Below are positions 1 through 9,537 of a DNA stretch of 64,000 nucleotides, piece by piece. Every line of letters starts with the position of its first letter. Position 1 is the stretch's first letter. Made by a program: the position numbers and the translations under genes. The DNA is from Sagittula stellata E-37. Lineage in GTDB: Bacteria > Pseudomonadota > Alphaproteobacteria > Rhodobacterales > Rhodobacteraceae. The notes beneath the pieces are model-generated. The model saw only the letters and a program-made list of their open reading frames with translations, was not told where the DNA came from and searched no databases. The DNA lies in assembly GCF_039724765.1 (NCBI RefSeq), contig NZ_CP155731.1, positions 119,378 to 183,377 of the forward strand, in the 5' to 3' direction.

Positions 1-1
1 C

Positions 2-288
2 GTGTCGATCAAGGACGCCGACAAGGGCGACAGCGATTCCGTCGACGGACACACCCGCGTCGGCGCGCTTCTGGTGCACCGGCCCGGCGACGACAGGCTG
101 ATCGACCTGCCCGACGAACCCGGCCACCAGCAGCTTTGCGATGCCGAACAGGCCTTCCTGATCGAGGCCATCCGGAACGACACCGATCTCACCCGCCACA
201 TGCAGGAGGCGGTGGACAGCCTTGCGATATGCCTTGCCGCCGACCTCTCCATCCGCACCGGCCAACCCGTCAGACCGGGAGACGTGAC

Positions 289-292
<4 letters not shown>
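2..292 (+). CDS. C-terminal fragment, possible Gfo/Idh/MocA-family oxidoreductase (partial, runs off left end)
   Basis: The reading frame is open from the left edge, so only about the last 96 residues are visible; the GTG at position 2 is probably internal. The tail, with a motif like SLAICLAADLSIRTGQPV, resembles the C-terminal helix of Gfo/Idh/MocA NAD(P)-dependent sugar or inositol dehydrogenases, where a similar segment ends the protein. The stop codon overlaps the ATG of the next gene (ATGA), so it is co-translated with the ABC ATPase and probably closes a sugar-uptake operon lying to the left. Family assignment is tentative because the Rossmann fold is outside the window. Confidence 0.45.
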
Positions 293-1277
<985 letters not shown>

Positions 1278-1281
<4 letters not shown>

Positions 1282-1736
1282 CCCTGACGATCCGCCCCGC
1301 CACCCGCGCCGATCTTCCAACGCTCATCGCGCTCTATGCCGACGACGGACTGGGCAAGAACCGCGACGGGGGCGCGGTGGACGACGCCTACCTTCAGGCC
1401 TTCGAAGCAATCGACAAGGACCCCAACCACGTGCTTGCCGTGGGCGAAGAGGGGCAGGAAATCGTGGCCACCCTCCTCCTGTCCTTCCTCCCCGGCCTGT
1501 CGCGGCACGGCGCATGGCGCGCCCAGATCGAGGCGATGCGCGTCTCCTCCGCCCGGCGCGGTGAGGGCCTTGGCCGCAAGATGCTCGAATGGGCGGTTGC
1601 AGAAGCGAAACGCCGGAATTGTCGTCTCTTGCAGTTGACGTCCGACCGTCAAAGGGACGACGCTCATCGCTTCTACGAGCGTGCGGGCTTCACGCCCTCG
1701 CACCTCGGTTTCAAAATGACACTGGAGACAGAATGA
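1278..1736 (+). CDS. GNAT-family N-acetyltransferase
   Basis: A 152-residue single-domain GNAT protein that should transfer an acetyl group from acetyl-CoA to an amine. It begins TLTIRPATRADLPTLIALY, the usual first strand and helix, and carries the acetyl-CoA pyrophosphate loop RRGEGLGRKML near residue 95-105 and the closing segment HRFYERAGF. The start is a GTG overlapping the upstream stop (GTGA); the downstream stop overlaps the dipeptidase ATG. The tight coupling between an ABC ATPase and a dipeptidase suggests it modifies an amino compound or peptide taken up by this locus, but the substrate cannot be read from sequence. Confidence 0.85.
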
Positions 1737-2782
1737 CCAACTTCCCGGTCTTCGACGGCCACAACGATCTGGTGCTGCGCCTGTTGCGCGGCGACGTCAC
1801 GGCGCAAGGGGTGGCCGAGGGCCTCGACAGCGGCCACATCGACAAGCCCCGCGCGGTCAAGGGCGGCTTCGGCGGCGGCTTCTTCGCGATCTTCGTCCCC
1901 TCCCCCGGCAACAAGGCCGTGCGCTACGAAGAGATGGTGAAGCCGGAATACGACATTCCCCTGCCCGACCCGGTGCCGGAGAACGAGGCGCTCGACTGGA
2001 CGACTCGCGGCTTCGATGCGCTCGACGACCTCGCCGCGGCAGGCGCCGTGACGCTTTGCCGGACCGCCGACGACATCGCGGCCGCCCTGCCTAAGCCCGA
2101 AATGGCCGCCGTCGCCCACATCGAAGGCGCGGAGGCCGTCGACCGCGACTTTGCCCGCCTGCACGAATGGCACGCGCGGGGCCTGCGCTCCCTCGGGCCG
2201 GTCTGGAGCAGGCCCACCGTCTGGGGCGACGGCGTCCCCTTCCGCTTCCCCTCGTCGCCCGACACGGGCCCCGGCCTGACCGGCGCCGGCAAAGCGCTGG
2301 TGCGCGAGTGCAACGCGTTGAAGATCATGATCGACCTGTCGCACCTGAACGAGAAGGGCATGGACGACGTGGCCGCGATCAGCGACGCGCCGCTGGTCGC
2401 GACGCATTCCAACGCCCACGCCATCTCGCCGCATGCCCGCAACCTCACCGACCGGCAGCTTCACATGATCCGTGAAAGTGACGGAATGGTGGGCATCAAC
2501 TTCGCCAGCGCATTTCTCAGGCCCGACGGCCGCATGGAGTCGGACTTCGGGCTTGACATAATGCTCCGACATTTTGACCATTTGGTCGAAACCCTGGGCG
2601 AGGATCGCGTCGGCCTGGGATCGGACTTCGACGGCGCGCTTGTGCCCGACCCGATCCGCGACATCGCAGGGCTGCCCAATCTTCTGGCAGCGCTGAAGGA
2701 CCACGGCGTCGACGACGATCTCATGGCCAGGGTGACGCACCGGAACTGGTTGCGAGTCCTGCGCAAGACATGGAGCAACTGA
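1733..2782 (+). CDS. Membrane dipeptidase (peptidase family M19)
   Basis: A 349-residue zinc dipeptidase of the renal dipeptidase/AcdP family, which cleaves dipeptides, often accepting a D-amino acid at the C-terminal side. Zinc ligands are seen in order: the N-terminal HND in VFDGHNDLVLRL, the glutamate in HIEGAEAV, and histidines in IDLSHLNEKG and ATHSNAHAI; the aspartate of GLGSDFDGAL and the terminal HRNWLRVL are also typical. There is no signal peptide, so it probably acts in the cytoplasm. It starts at the ATG overlapping the GNAT stop and lies 42 bp before a complete dipeptide ABC transporter, implying import followed by hydrolysis. Confidence 0.9.
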   Translation: MTNFPVFDGHNDLVLRLLRGDVTAQGVAEGLDSGHIDKPRAVKGGFGGGFFAIFVPSPGNKAVRYEEMVKPEYDIPLPDPVPENEALDWTTRGFDALDDLAAAGAVTLCRTADDIAAALPKPEMAAVAHIEGAEAVDRDFARLHEWHARGLRSLGPVWSRPTVWGDGVPFRFPSSPDTGPGLTGAGKALVRECNALKIMIDLSHLNEKGMDDVAAISDAPLVATHSNAHAISPHARNLTDRQLHMIRESDGMVGINFASAFLRPDGRMESDFGLDIMLRHFDHLVETLGEDRVGLGSDFDGALVPDPIRDIAGLPNLLAALKDHGVDDDLMARVTHRNWLRVLRKTWSN

Positions 2783-2824
2783 CCGGTAACCAAGAACAAA
2801 GACAACAACAGGGAGTAAACTAAA

Positions 2825-4420
2825 ATGAAAACCAACTTCACGGCGGCCGTGGTGGCCGCGATCGTGGCCTTGGGCACAGCCGCCCCGGTCATGGCGGAAA
2901 CCCCGCCGAACATGCTGGTGATCGCGAACCGCATCGACGACATCAAAACCTTCGATCCGGCGGAAAGCTTCGAGTTCGCGGGCGCCGACGTGTCGCGCAA
3001 CGTCTACGAAAAGCTGGTGAACTTCGATCCGCTCGACCTCGACGCCGGCTACATGCCGCAGCTTGCCGAAAGCTGGGAGATCTCCGAAGACGGCAAGACC
3101 ATCACCTTCACCATGGCCGAGGGGCACGTGTTCTCGTCCGGCAACCCGGTGACGGCCAAGGACGCGGAATTCTCGCTCCGCCGCGCGGTGCTGCTCGACA
3201 AGACGCCCTCGTTCATCCTGACGCAGTTCGGCTTTACCGCCGATAACGTCGAGGAGACCATCAAGGCGACCGACGACAAGACGCTCGTCCTGACCCTGGA
3301 CAAGCCCTACGCGCTGTCCTTCGTGCTGAACTGCCTGACCGCCACCATCGGTGGCATCGTCGACATGGAAACCGCCATGGCCAACGAGGCCGACGGTGAC
3401 ATGGGCAGCGAATGGCTGCGCACCAACACCTCAGGTTCCGGCCCCTACAAGGTCGTGGACTGGAAGCCGAACGAAAGCGTCCTGATGGACCTCAACCCCA
3501 ACTATCACGGCGAGAAGCCGGCGATGGAGCGGGTGATCGTCCAGCACATCCAGGAATCCGCCACCCAGCGGCTTCAGCTCGAACGCGGCGACATCGACGT
3601 TGCCCGCAACCTCTCGCCCGAGGACGTGGCGGGCCTGGCCGATGTCGAGGGCGTCAAGGTCGTCGACGAACTGCGTGGCCGCCTGATGTACTGGTCCGCG
3701 AACCAGAAGGTCGAGATGCTGACAGACCCGAAAGTGCTGGACGCGCTCAAGTACGCCGTCGACTACGACGGCATGTCCGGCTCCTTCCTGAATGGCCAGT
3801 ACACCGTGCACCAGGCCTTCCTGCCGCTGACTTTCCTCGGCGCGCTGGAAGACAAGCCCTACAGCTTCGACATGGACGCCGCCAAGGCCGCCATGGCGGA
3901 ATCCGGCTTCCCGGACTGCGGACCGATCAAGATCTCCGTGCGCGACGCGCAGGAACGTCTGGATATCGCGCAATCGCTGCAGAACACCTGGGGCCAGCTC
4001 GGCTGCGACGTGGAACTGATCGTCGGCACCGGTGCGCAGACGCTCGACCGCTACCGCGCGCGCGAGCATGACATCTACCTCGGCGCCTGGGGCCCGGACT
4101 ATCCGGACCCGAACACCAACGCCGGCACCTTCGCCCTGAACCCCGACAACGCCGACGAGGCCGGCAACACCGGCTACCTCGCATGGCGGAACGCCTGGGA
4201 TCCGGGCGCGATGAATGACGAGACTCTGGCCGCCGTCGTCGAGAACGACACCGACAAACGCCGCGAGATGTATCTCGAACTTCAGCGCGAGCACCAGAAG
4301 GTCAGCCCCTTCGGCGTGATGTTCCAGCAGATCGAACAGAACGGCATGGGCGCGAGCGTCGAGAACTTCGTCGCAGGCGGCGCGACCACCGCGGTCTCTT
4401 ACTGGGTCATCACCAAGTAA
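2825..4420 (+). CDS. Peptide ABC transporter substrate-binding protein (family 5, DppA/OppA-like)
   Basis: A 531-residue periplasmic binding protein. A Sec signal peptide is visible (KTNF, a hydrophobic Ala/Val core, then PVMA-E). The mature part has the SBP_bac_5 pattern: PAESFEFAGADVSRNVYEKL near the start, the family signature LAESWEISEDGKTITFTM, and a C-terminal YWVITK. A GGGAG-type ribosome site (agggag) sits about 9 bases before the ATG. It is the first gene of the contiguous dppABCDF-type set and delivers di- or oligopeptides to the DppB/DppC permease. The exact ligand is unknown; family 5 proteins also bind nickel, heme or opines, but the neighbouring dipeptidase favours peptides. Confidence 0.92.
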   Translation: MKTNFTAAVVAAIVALGTAAPVMAETPPNMLVIANRIDDIKTFDPAESFEFAGADVSRNVYEKLVNFDPLDLDAGYMPQLAESWEISEDGKTITFTMAEGHVFSSGNPVTAKDAEFSLRRAVLLDKTPSFILTQFGFTADNVEETIKATDDKTLVLTLDKPYALSFVLNCLTATIGGIVDMETAMANEADGDMGSEWLRTNTSGSGPYKVVDWKPNESVLMDLNPNYHGEKPAMERVIVQHIQESATQRLQLERGDIDVARNLSPEDVAGLADVEGVKVVDELRGRLMYWSANQKVEMLTDPKVLDALKYAVDYDGMSGSFLNGQYTVHQAFLPLTFLGALEDKPYSFDMDAAKAAMAESGFPDCGPIKISVRDAQERLDIAQSLQNTWGQLGCDVELIVGTGAQTLDRYRAREHDIYLGAWGPDYPDPNTNAGTFALNPDNADEAGNTGYLAWRNAWDPGAMNDETLAAVVENDTDKRREMYLELQREHQKVSPFGVMFQQIEQNGMGASVENFVAGGATTAVSYWVITK

Positions 4421-5475
4421 TGACCGACACCAGCACTGGAGAAGGACGGCAGATGCCGTCCTTCCCCCCATGGGCCAAGAAGACCCTGGGGACCGTAGCC
4501 ACCGTTGCCGCGACCATCCTCGGTCTGCTCTTCGTGACCTTCATGATCGGCCGGGTGATGCCGATCGACCCCGTTCTGGCCGTCATCGGCGAACGGGCGA
4601 CACAGGCGCAATACAACGCCACCTATCTCGAACTCGGACTCGACAAGCCGCTGCTGGTGCAGTTCGGCATCTACGTGAACGACGTGCTGCACGGCGACCT
4701 CGGACGGTCGATCCGCACCGGGCAGGAAGTCACCACCGACATCGCCCGCGTCTTTCCCGCGACACTGGAACTGGCCACACTCGGCACGCTGCTCGGCGTC
4801 GTGCTCGGCGTGCCGCTGGGGGTCATCGCCGCCGTCAAGCGCGGAAGCTGGATCGACCAGCTCGCCCGGTTCGTCGGCCTCATCGGGTATTCCATGCCGA
4901 TCTTCTGGCTGGGCCTCGTCGGCCTTCTGGTGTTCTACGGCATCCTGGGCTGGGTCGCGGGCCCCGGACGGCTCGGCATCTTCTACCAGGGCATCGTCGA
5001 ACCGATCACCGGCATGCTGCTGATCGACTCGGCGCTACGCGGCGAATGGACCGTGTTCAAGGACGCCTTTTCGCACATCATCCTGCCCGCCTCGCTGCTG
5101 GGCTACTACTCCATGGCCTACATCAGCCGCATGACCCGATCCTTCATGCTGGAGCAACTGAACTCCGAATACGTGACCACCGCCCGCGTGAAGGGCCTGT
5201 CCGAACGCAAGGTGATCTGGGGCCATGCCTTCCGCAACATCCGCATCCAGCTGGTGACGGTGATCGCTCTGGCCTACGCCAATCTGCTCGAAGGCTCCGT
5301 GCTGACGGAAATCATCTTCGCCTGGCCCGGCATCGGCCAGTACATCACCACCTCGCTGCTCGCCAACGACATGAACTCCGTGCTCGGCGGCACCATCGTG
5401 ATCGGCACCATCTTCGTGGGCATCAACATCTTCTCCGACCTGCTCTACCGCTTCTTCGATCCGAGGGCCAAATGA
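4420..5475 (+). CDS. Peptide ABC transporter permease (DppB-like)
   Basis: A 351-residue inner-membrane permease. It has an N-terminal transmembrane helix, the DppB-type periplasmic segment containing GLDKPLLVQFGIYVNDVLHGDLG, several further helices, and the EAA-type cytoplasmic loop YVTTARVKGLSERKVIWGHAFRN that docks the ATPase. Its ATG shares one base with the upstream TAA (TAATG), so it is translationally coupled to the binding protein. The product is slightly longer at the N-terminus than typical DppB (extra TSTGEGRQMPSFPPWAKKT segment); a second ATG about 11 codons in could be the true start. Confidence 0.92.
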   Translation: MTDTSTGEGRQMPSFPPWAKKTLGTVATVAATILGLLFVTFMIGRVMPIDPVLAVIGERATQAQYNATYLELGLDKPLLVQFGIYVNDVLHGDLGRSIRTGQEVTTDIARVFPATLELATLGTLLGVVLGVPLGVIAAVKRGSWIDQLARFVGLIGYSMPIFWLGLVGLLVFYGILGWVAGPGRLGIFYQGIVEPITGMLLIDSALRGEWTVFKDAFSHIILPASLLGYYSMAYISRMTRSFMLEQLNSEYVTTARVKGLSERKVIWGHAFRNIRIQLVTVIALAYANLLEGSVLTEIIFAWPGIGQYITTSLLANDMNSVLGGTIVIGTIFVGINIFSDLLYRFFDPRAK

Positions 5476-6383
5476 CCGACACGACCCTCCGCGCATGGCT
5501 CCTGAGCGACGAGCCGACCTCCCGCCGGCAGGCCCGCTTCTCGTCGTGGTACAAGGGCTGGCTGACCTTCCGGTCGAACCCGCTGGCGATGCTGGGCCTG
5601 ATCGTGCTGGTGGTGCTGATCCTCGCCGCGATCTTCGCACCGCTGCTGGCGACGGACGATCCCTTTGCCCAGGACCTCGGCGCGCGCCTGCTTGCACCCG
5701 GAGAGCAGGGCCACATCTTCGGCACCGACAGCCTGGGCCGCGACATCTATTCCCGCCTGCTCTACGGCGCGCGGATCTCGCTCTACATCGTGCTGCTCGT
5801 CGCCATGGTGGCGCCGCTCGTCGGGCTGATCATGGGCACCGTTTCGGGCTATGCGGGCGGCTGGGTGGACGTGATCCTGATGCGGATCACCGACATCTTC
5901 CTCGCCTTCCCGCGGCTGATCCTCGCGCTGGCTTTCGTCGCCGCCCTCGGCGCAGGGATCGAGAACGCGGTGCTGGCGATCTCGCTCACCGCCTGGCCGC
6001 CCTACGCCCGCATTGCCCGGGCCGAAACGCTGACCATCCGCAACTCCGACTACATCCACGCCGTCCGCCTGCAGGGCGCGGGACCGTTCCGCATCGTCAC
6101 CAAACACATCTGGCCGCTCTGCATCTCGTCGCTGGTGATCCGGGTGACGCTCGACATGGCGGGCATCATCCTGACCGCCGCAGGTCTGGGCTTCCTCGGG
6201 CTCGGCGCGCAGCCGCCCTCGCCGGAATGGGGGGCGATGATCTCCGAAGGGCGCAAGTACATCCTCGATTACTGGTGGGTCGCCACGATCCCCGGCATCG
6301 CGATCTTCGCCATCTCGCTCGCCTTCAACCTGCTGGGCGACGGCCTGCGCGACGTGCTCGACCCGAAGGAGGGCAACACATGA
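5472..6383 (+). CDS. Peptide ABC transporter permease (DppC-like)
   Basis: A 303-residue permease forming the second half of the transmembrane channel. It contains the OppC-type N-terminal helix (NPLAMLGLIVLVVLILAAIF), the diagnostic HIFGTDSLGRDIYSRLLYGAR stretch, and the EAA loop YIHAVRLQGAGPFRIVTKHI. The start is the ATG overlapping the DppB stop (ATGA). A much longer frame is open upstream on the same strand but is out of register with DppB and carries no recognisable protein, so it was ignored. Confidence 0.92.
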   Translation: MTDTTLRAWLLSDEPTSRRQARFSSWYKGWLTFRSNPLAMLGLIVLVVLILAAIFAPLLATDDPFAQDLGARLLAPGEQGHIFGTDSLGRDIYSRLLYGARISLYIVLLVAMVAPLVGLIMGTVSGYAGGWVDVILMRITDIFLAFPRLILALAFVAALGAGIENAVLAISLTAWPPYARIARAETLTIRNSDYIHAVRLQGAGPFRIVTKHIWPLCISSLVIRVTLDMAGIILTAAGLGFLGLGAQPPSPEWGAMISEGRKYILDYWWVATIPGIAIFAISLAFNLLGDGLRDVLDPKEGNT

Positions 6384-7243
6384 CCGAAGCGCCCCTGCTC
6401 GACGTCGAAAACCTCTGGGTGAAGTTCCACACCCGCACAGGCATCGTCGATGCCGTGCGCGGCATCTCCTTCACGCTCGGCCGCGAACGGCTGGGCATCG
6501 TCGGCGAAAGCGGCTCGGGCAAGTCGATGACCGGCCGCGCCGTCCTGCGTCTGATCCACCCGCCGGGCCAGGTGACCGCCGACAAGCTGCAGGTGCACGG
6601 CGAGGACGTCATGACCATGCCGGACGCGCGCATGCGCCAGCTGCGCGGCGGGCGCGTGTCGATGGTCATGCAGGACCCCAAGTTCTCGCTGAACCCTGTG
6701 ATGCCCGTCGGCCAGCAACTGATCGAGGCGCTCCGCGCCCACGAGAAAGTGTCGAAGGCCGAGGCCCGCAAACGCGCGCTCGACATGCTGGACGAAGTCG
6801 CCATCCGCGACCCCGCCCGGGTCATGGACCTCTACCCGCACGAGGTCTCAGGCGGCATGGGCCAGCGGATCATGATCGCCATGATGCTGCTGCCCAACCC
6901 CGAAATCCTGATCGCGGACGAGCCGACCTCCGCGCTCGACGTCTCGGTGCAGCTTCAGGTGCTCGATATCATGGACAAGCTGGTGAAGGACCGCGGCATG
7001 GGCCTGATGTTCATCAGCCACGACCTGAACCTGGTGGCCAAGTTCTGCGACCGCATCGCGGTGATGTACGCCGGACGGATCGTCGAAACCTGCAAGGCGT
7101 CCGAGCTGCGCAACGCGCAACACCCCTACACGCTGGGCCTGCTGAACTCAGTGCCCGACCTCGAACACCCCCGCGACAGGCTGGAGGTGCTGAAACGCGA
7201 TCCCGCCTGGCGCGAGGCCGCTTCCGTGAGTGCCCGGACATGA
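6380..7243 (+). CDS. Peptide ABC transporter ATP-binding protein (DppD-like)
   Basis: A 287-residue ATPase. Motifs: Walker [10 protein letters not shown] near residue 40, Q-loop [10 protein letters not shown], signature [12 protein letters not shown] (Met in place of the common Gln), Walker [13 protein letters not shown], switch FISHDLNLV, and the oligopeptide-family C-terminal tail [14 protein letters not shown]. The Cys-rich iron-sulfur-like tail of some DppD proteins is absent. Start chosen at the ATGA overlap with the permease. It pairs with the following ATPase to form the nucleotide-binding heterodimer. Confidence 0.9.
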   Translation: MTEAPLLDVENLWVKFHTRTGIVDAVRGISFTLGRERLGIVGESGSGKSMTGRAVLRLIHPPGQVTADKLQVHGEDVMTMPDARMRQLRGGRVSMVMQDPKFSLNPVMPVGQQLIEALRAHEKVSKAEARKRALDMLDEVAIRDPARVMDLYPHEVSGGMGQRIMIAMMLLPNPEILIADEPTSALDVSVQLQVLDIMDKLVKDRGMGLMFISHDLNLVAKFCDRIAVMYAGRIVETCKASELRNAQHPYTLGLLNSVPDLEHPRDRLEVLKRDPAWREAASVSART

Positions 7244-7992
7244 GCGCCATCGACATCCGCCACCTCGACGTCTGGTTCGGCACCGGCGCACAACGCGCCG
7301 ACGCGGTGAAGGACGTCAGCTTCCAGGTCGCCGACGGCGAAAGCTTCGGCCTGGTGGGCGAATCCGGCTCGGGCAAATCGACGATCCTGCGCGCCATCGC
7401 GGGCCTTGCGCCCACATGGTCGGGCGAAATGGCCGTGGCCGGCGAGACGCTCGGCCCGAGCCGCAGCAAGGACTTCTACCGCAAGGTGCAGATGGTCTTC
7501 CAGGACCCCTACGCCTCGCTGCACCCGCGCCACACCGTCGACCGGGTGCTGTCCGAAGCCATGACCCTGCACGGCGTGCCAGACATCGACACCCGCATCG
7601 GGCGGCTGCTCGACGACGTGGGCCTCGGCGCCGGCTTCCGCTTCCGCTTCCCGCACCAGCTGTCGGGTGGCCAGCGCCAACGCGTGGCGATCGCCCGCGC
7701 GCTCGCCTGCGACCCACAGATCCTGCTTCTGGACGAACCGACCTCCGCGCTCGACGTTTCCGTGCAGGCCGAGATCCTCAACCTCCTGGCCGACCTGCGC
7801 CGTGACCACGATCTGACATACGTGATGGTCTCGCACGATCTCGGCGTGGTGGGCCACCTCTGCGAACGCATCGCCGTCATGAAGGAAGGCCGTTTCGTCG
7901 AAGTGCTGGGCGTCGACGAAATGCGGCTGCTTGAGGCGCAGGACCCCTATACCCGCCATCTTCTCGAAAGCTCGGTACACTCCGTGCGTTGA
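7240..7992 (+). CDS. Peptide ABC transporter ATP-binding protein (DppF-like)
   Basis: A 250-residue ATPase, second member of the heterodimer. Walker [10 protein letters not shown] near residue 46, Q-loop [10 protein letters not shown], signature [15 protein letters not shown], Walker [13 protein letters not shown] and switch MVSHDLGVV are all present. It is shorter than usual DppF (about 320 residues): the C-terminal oligopeptide-binding extension stops soon after [10 protein letters not shown], so the Cys/His tail seen in the other dipeptide ATPase at the right end of this window is missing. Start is at an ATGA overlap. It is the last gene of the operon. Confidence 0.9.
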   Translation: MSAIDIRHLDVWFGTGAQRADAVKDVSFQVADGESFGLVGESGSGKSTILRAIAGLAPTWSGEMAVAGETLGPSRSKDFYRKVQMVFQDPYASLHPRHTVDRVLSEAMTLHGVPDIDTRIGRLLDDVGLGAGFRFRFPHQLSGGQRQRVAIARALACDPQILLLDEPTSALDVSVQAEILNLLADLRRDHDLTYVMVSHDLGVVGHLCERIAVMKEGRFVEVLGVDEMRLLEAQDPYTRHLLESSVHSVR

Positions 7993-7999
7993 GGTATGT

Positions 8000-8042
8000 C
8001 GCCTTGCTGACGCAAGGCGATCCGTCGGGGGCTCCGCCCCCG
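8000..8042. terminator. Two tandem hairpins after the dpp operon
   Basis: CGCCTTGC/GCAAGGCG with a 4-base loop (8000-8019) is followed by CGGGGGC/GCCCCCG with a 3-base loop (8026-8042). They begin 8 bases after the dppF stop. Neither has a T-run, so this is a possible rather than typical intrinsic terminator. Confidence 0.4.
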
Positions 8043-8052
8043 GACCCCCGGA

Positions 8053-8115
8053 GGTATTTGGACCAAGATGAAGGATAAGGCGGCGCCCTGCCCCTTCATC
8101 TTGGTCATAAATACC
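8053..8115. repeat. Long inverted repeat between convergent genes
   Basis: Arms of about 22 bases face each other around an 18-base spacer: one arm contains GACCAAGATGAAGG (8061-8074), the other its complement CCTTCATCTTGGTC (8093-8106), continuing outwards into GGTATTT / AAATACC with one extra base. It lies between the convergent dpp operon and purU. I recall similar GGTATTT...GACCAAGATGAAG elements scattered between genes in Rhodobacteraceae genomes; here it could serve as a bidirectional terminator or RNA-stabilising stem. Confidence 0.6.
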
Positions 8116-8187
8116 TATCCTGGACCAGGTCAACCGGCGCGGCGGTGACATCCCTGGTGGAGGATCGACGCTTTACCACCTCTGCGA

Positions 8188-9072
8188 TCAGCCCATGCGT
8201 TCCGAGGAGTGGCTGCCGGGCGAGGAGGGGAAGACAACGGTCTTGTTCCCGTTCAGGAAAACCCGGTGGTGGGCATGGGCGTGAATTGCGCGGGCGAGCA
8301 CCTGGGCCTCCACATCCCGGCCGAGGGAGACGTAGTCGTCGGGCGACTGCGCGTGGGTCACACGGATGGTGTCCTGTTCGATGATCGGGCCTTCGTCGAG
8401 GTCGGCGGTCACGTAGTGCGAGGTTGCGCCGATCAGCTTCACGCCCCGGGCGAAGGCCTGCTTGTAGGGGTTGGCGCCCTTGAACGACGGCAGGAAGGAG
8501 TGGTGGATGTTGATGATCCGGCCCGACATCTTCCGGCACATCTCGTCGCTGAGGATCTGCATGTAGCGGGCCAGAACGATCAGGTCAGCGCCCGCGTCCT
8601 CCACCACCTGCATGATGGCGGCCTCCGCCTGCGGCTTGTTCTCCTTGGTGACCCGGATGCAGTGGAACGGGATGTCCTGGTTCACCACGGTCTTCTGGTA
8701 GTCCATGTGGTTGGAGATCACGGCCACGATCTCGATGGGCAGCGCGCCGATGCGGCAGCGGTAGAGCAGGTCGTTCAGGCAGTGGCCGAAGCGGCTGACC
8801 ATGACAACGACCTTCATCTTCGCCGCCTCGTCGTGGAAGGTGAAGTCCAGGTCCATGCCCTCTGCCACGCTCACGAAGGCCTGTTCGAGGGTGGCCAGGT
8901 CGGCGCCGGTTTCGGAGGTGAAGCTGGTGCGCATGAAGAACCTGCCCGTCTCCACGTCGTCGAACTGCGAGCTGTCGGTGATGTTGCAGCCGTGGTCCGC
9001 GAGGAAGGTGGCGATGCCGGCGACGATGCCGCGCTTCGACGCGCAGGACACGGTCAGGCAGAACTTGGTCAT
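8188..9072 (-). CDS. purU: Formyltetrahydrofolate deformylase
   Basis: A 294-residue protein with an N-terminal ACT domain (KFCLTVSCASKRGIVAGIAT...) and a formyltransferase-like hydrolase domain. It hydrolyses 10-formyl-THF to formate and THF. Catalytic features are visible: the asparagine of VISNHMDY, the histidine pair in NIHHSFLPSFKG, and the aspartate of YVTADLDEGPII. Start is the ATG at 9072; a longer frame upstream lacks family similarity. The C-terminal SSPGSHSSERMG tail is an extension. In methylotrophic and betaine-degrading bacteria PurU helps recycle C1-folates released by N-demethylation, which fits the gbcAB and demethylase genes nearby. Confidence 0.95.
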   Translation of the reverse strand: MTKFCLTVSCASKRGIVAGIATFLADHGCNITDSSQFDDVETGRFFMRTSFTSETGADLATLEQAFVSVAEGMDLDFTFHDEAAKMKVVVMVSRFGHCLNDLLYRCRIGALPIEIVAVISNHMDYQKTVVNQDIPFHCIRVTKENKPQAEAAIMQVVEDAGADLIVLARYMQILSDEMCRKMSGRIINIHHSFLPSFKGANPYKQAFARGVKLIGATSHYVTADLDEGPIIEQDTIRVTHAQSPDDYVSLGRDVEAQVLARAIHAHAHHRVFLNGNKTVVFPSSPGSHSSERMG

Positions 9073-9537
9073 TGAAGGCTCCGGTCTGGAAGGGCCGCGG
9101 CGTGCGGCGGGCTGGGGAGGAAGGCGTGAACTGGCCATTGCTCTGCATGTTCTGCATCGCGGCATCAAGACCGGGATGCGCACCTGCGACCACCGCCTTC
9201 ACGGATGCGACAGAGGCGCATTTCGGGACCCGAAAACCCACGTGGCAACAGGCCTTCCGGGCCGTCTCCCCCGCCCGGCGGCTTGGCGGCCGCACCCCTT
9301 CCGGGCGCGTGCACCCGGTTTTCCCGAAGGAAAAGGGTTTCCCCGATTCCCCCGCGTGCCGCCGATCCGAAACGCCTGCCCTGCAGGGGGACGGGATGCG
9401 CCGGTGCGGCCCGACGGCGGGCTTTGGCCCCCTGTCCGGTCCGCGCCCGCCCCCCCTATCCCGGCCCGATACCATGGTGCTGGTGCATGACGGCGCGCGG
9501 GATGGTACGCTTGCGGCGCATCGCTGGGGAGGACGGC
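9073..9537. other. 465-bp gene-free stretch between divergent purU and the Fis-family regulator gene
   Basis: Open frames here are only extensions or antisense shadows with no recognisable protein. It should hold the promoters of both flanking genes. A GC-rich stretch with repeated CCCG and GAAAAGGG-type words (about 9325-9355) is the only visible texture; I see no known riboswitch, operator or RNA gene. Confidence 0.5.

Noticed and set aside
1673..3127. 484-residue minus-strand frame opposite the M19 dipeptidase and SBP genes
   Set aside because: Antisense shadow crossing two supported genes.
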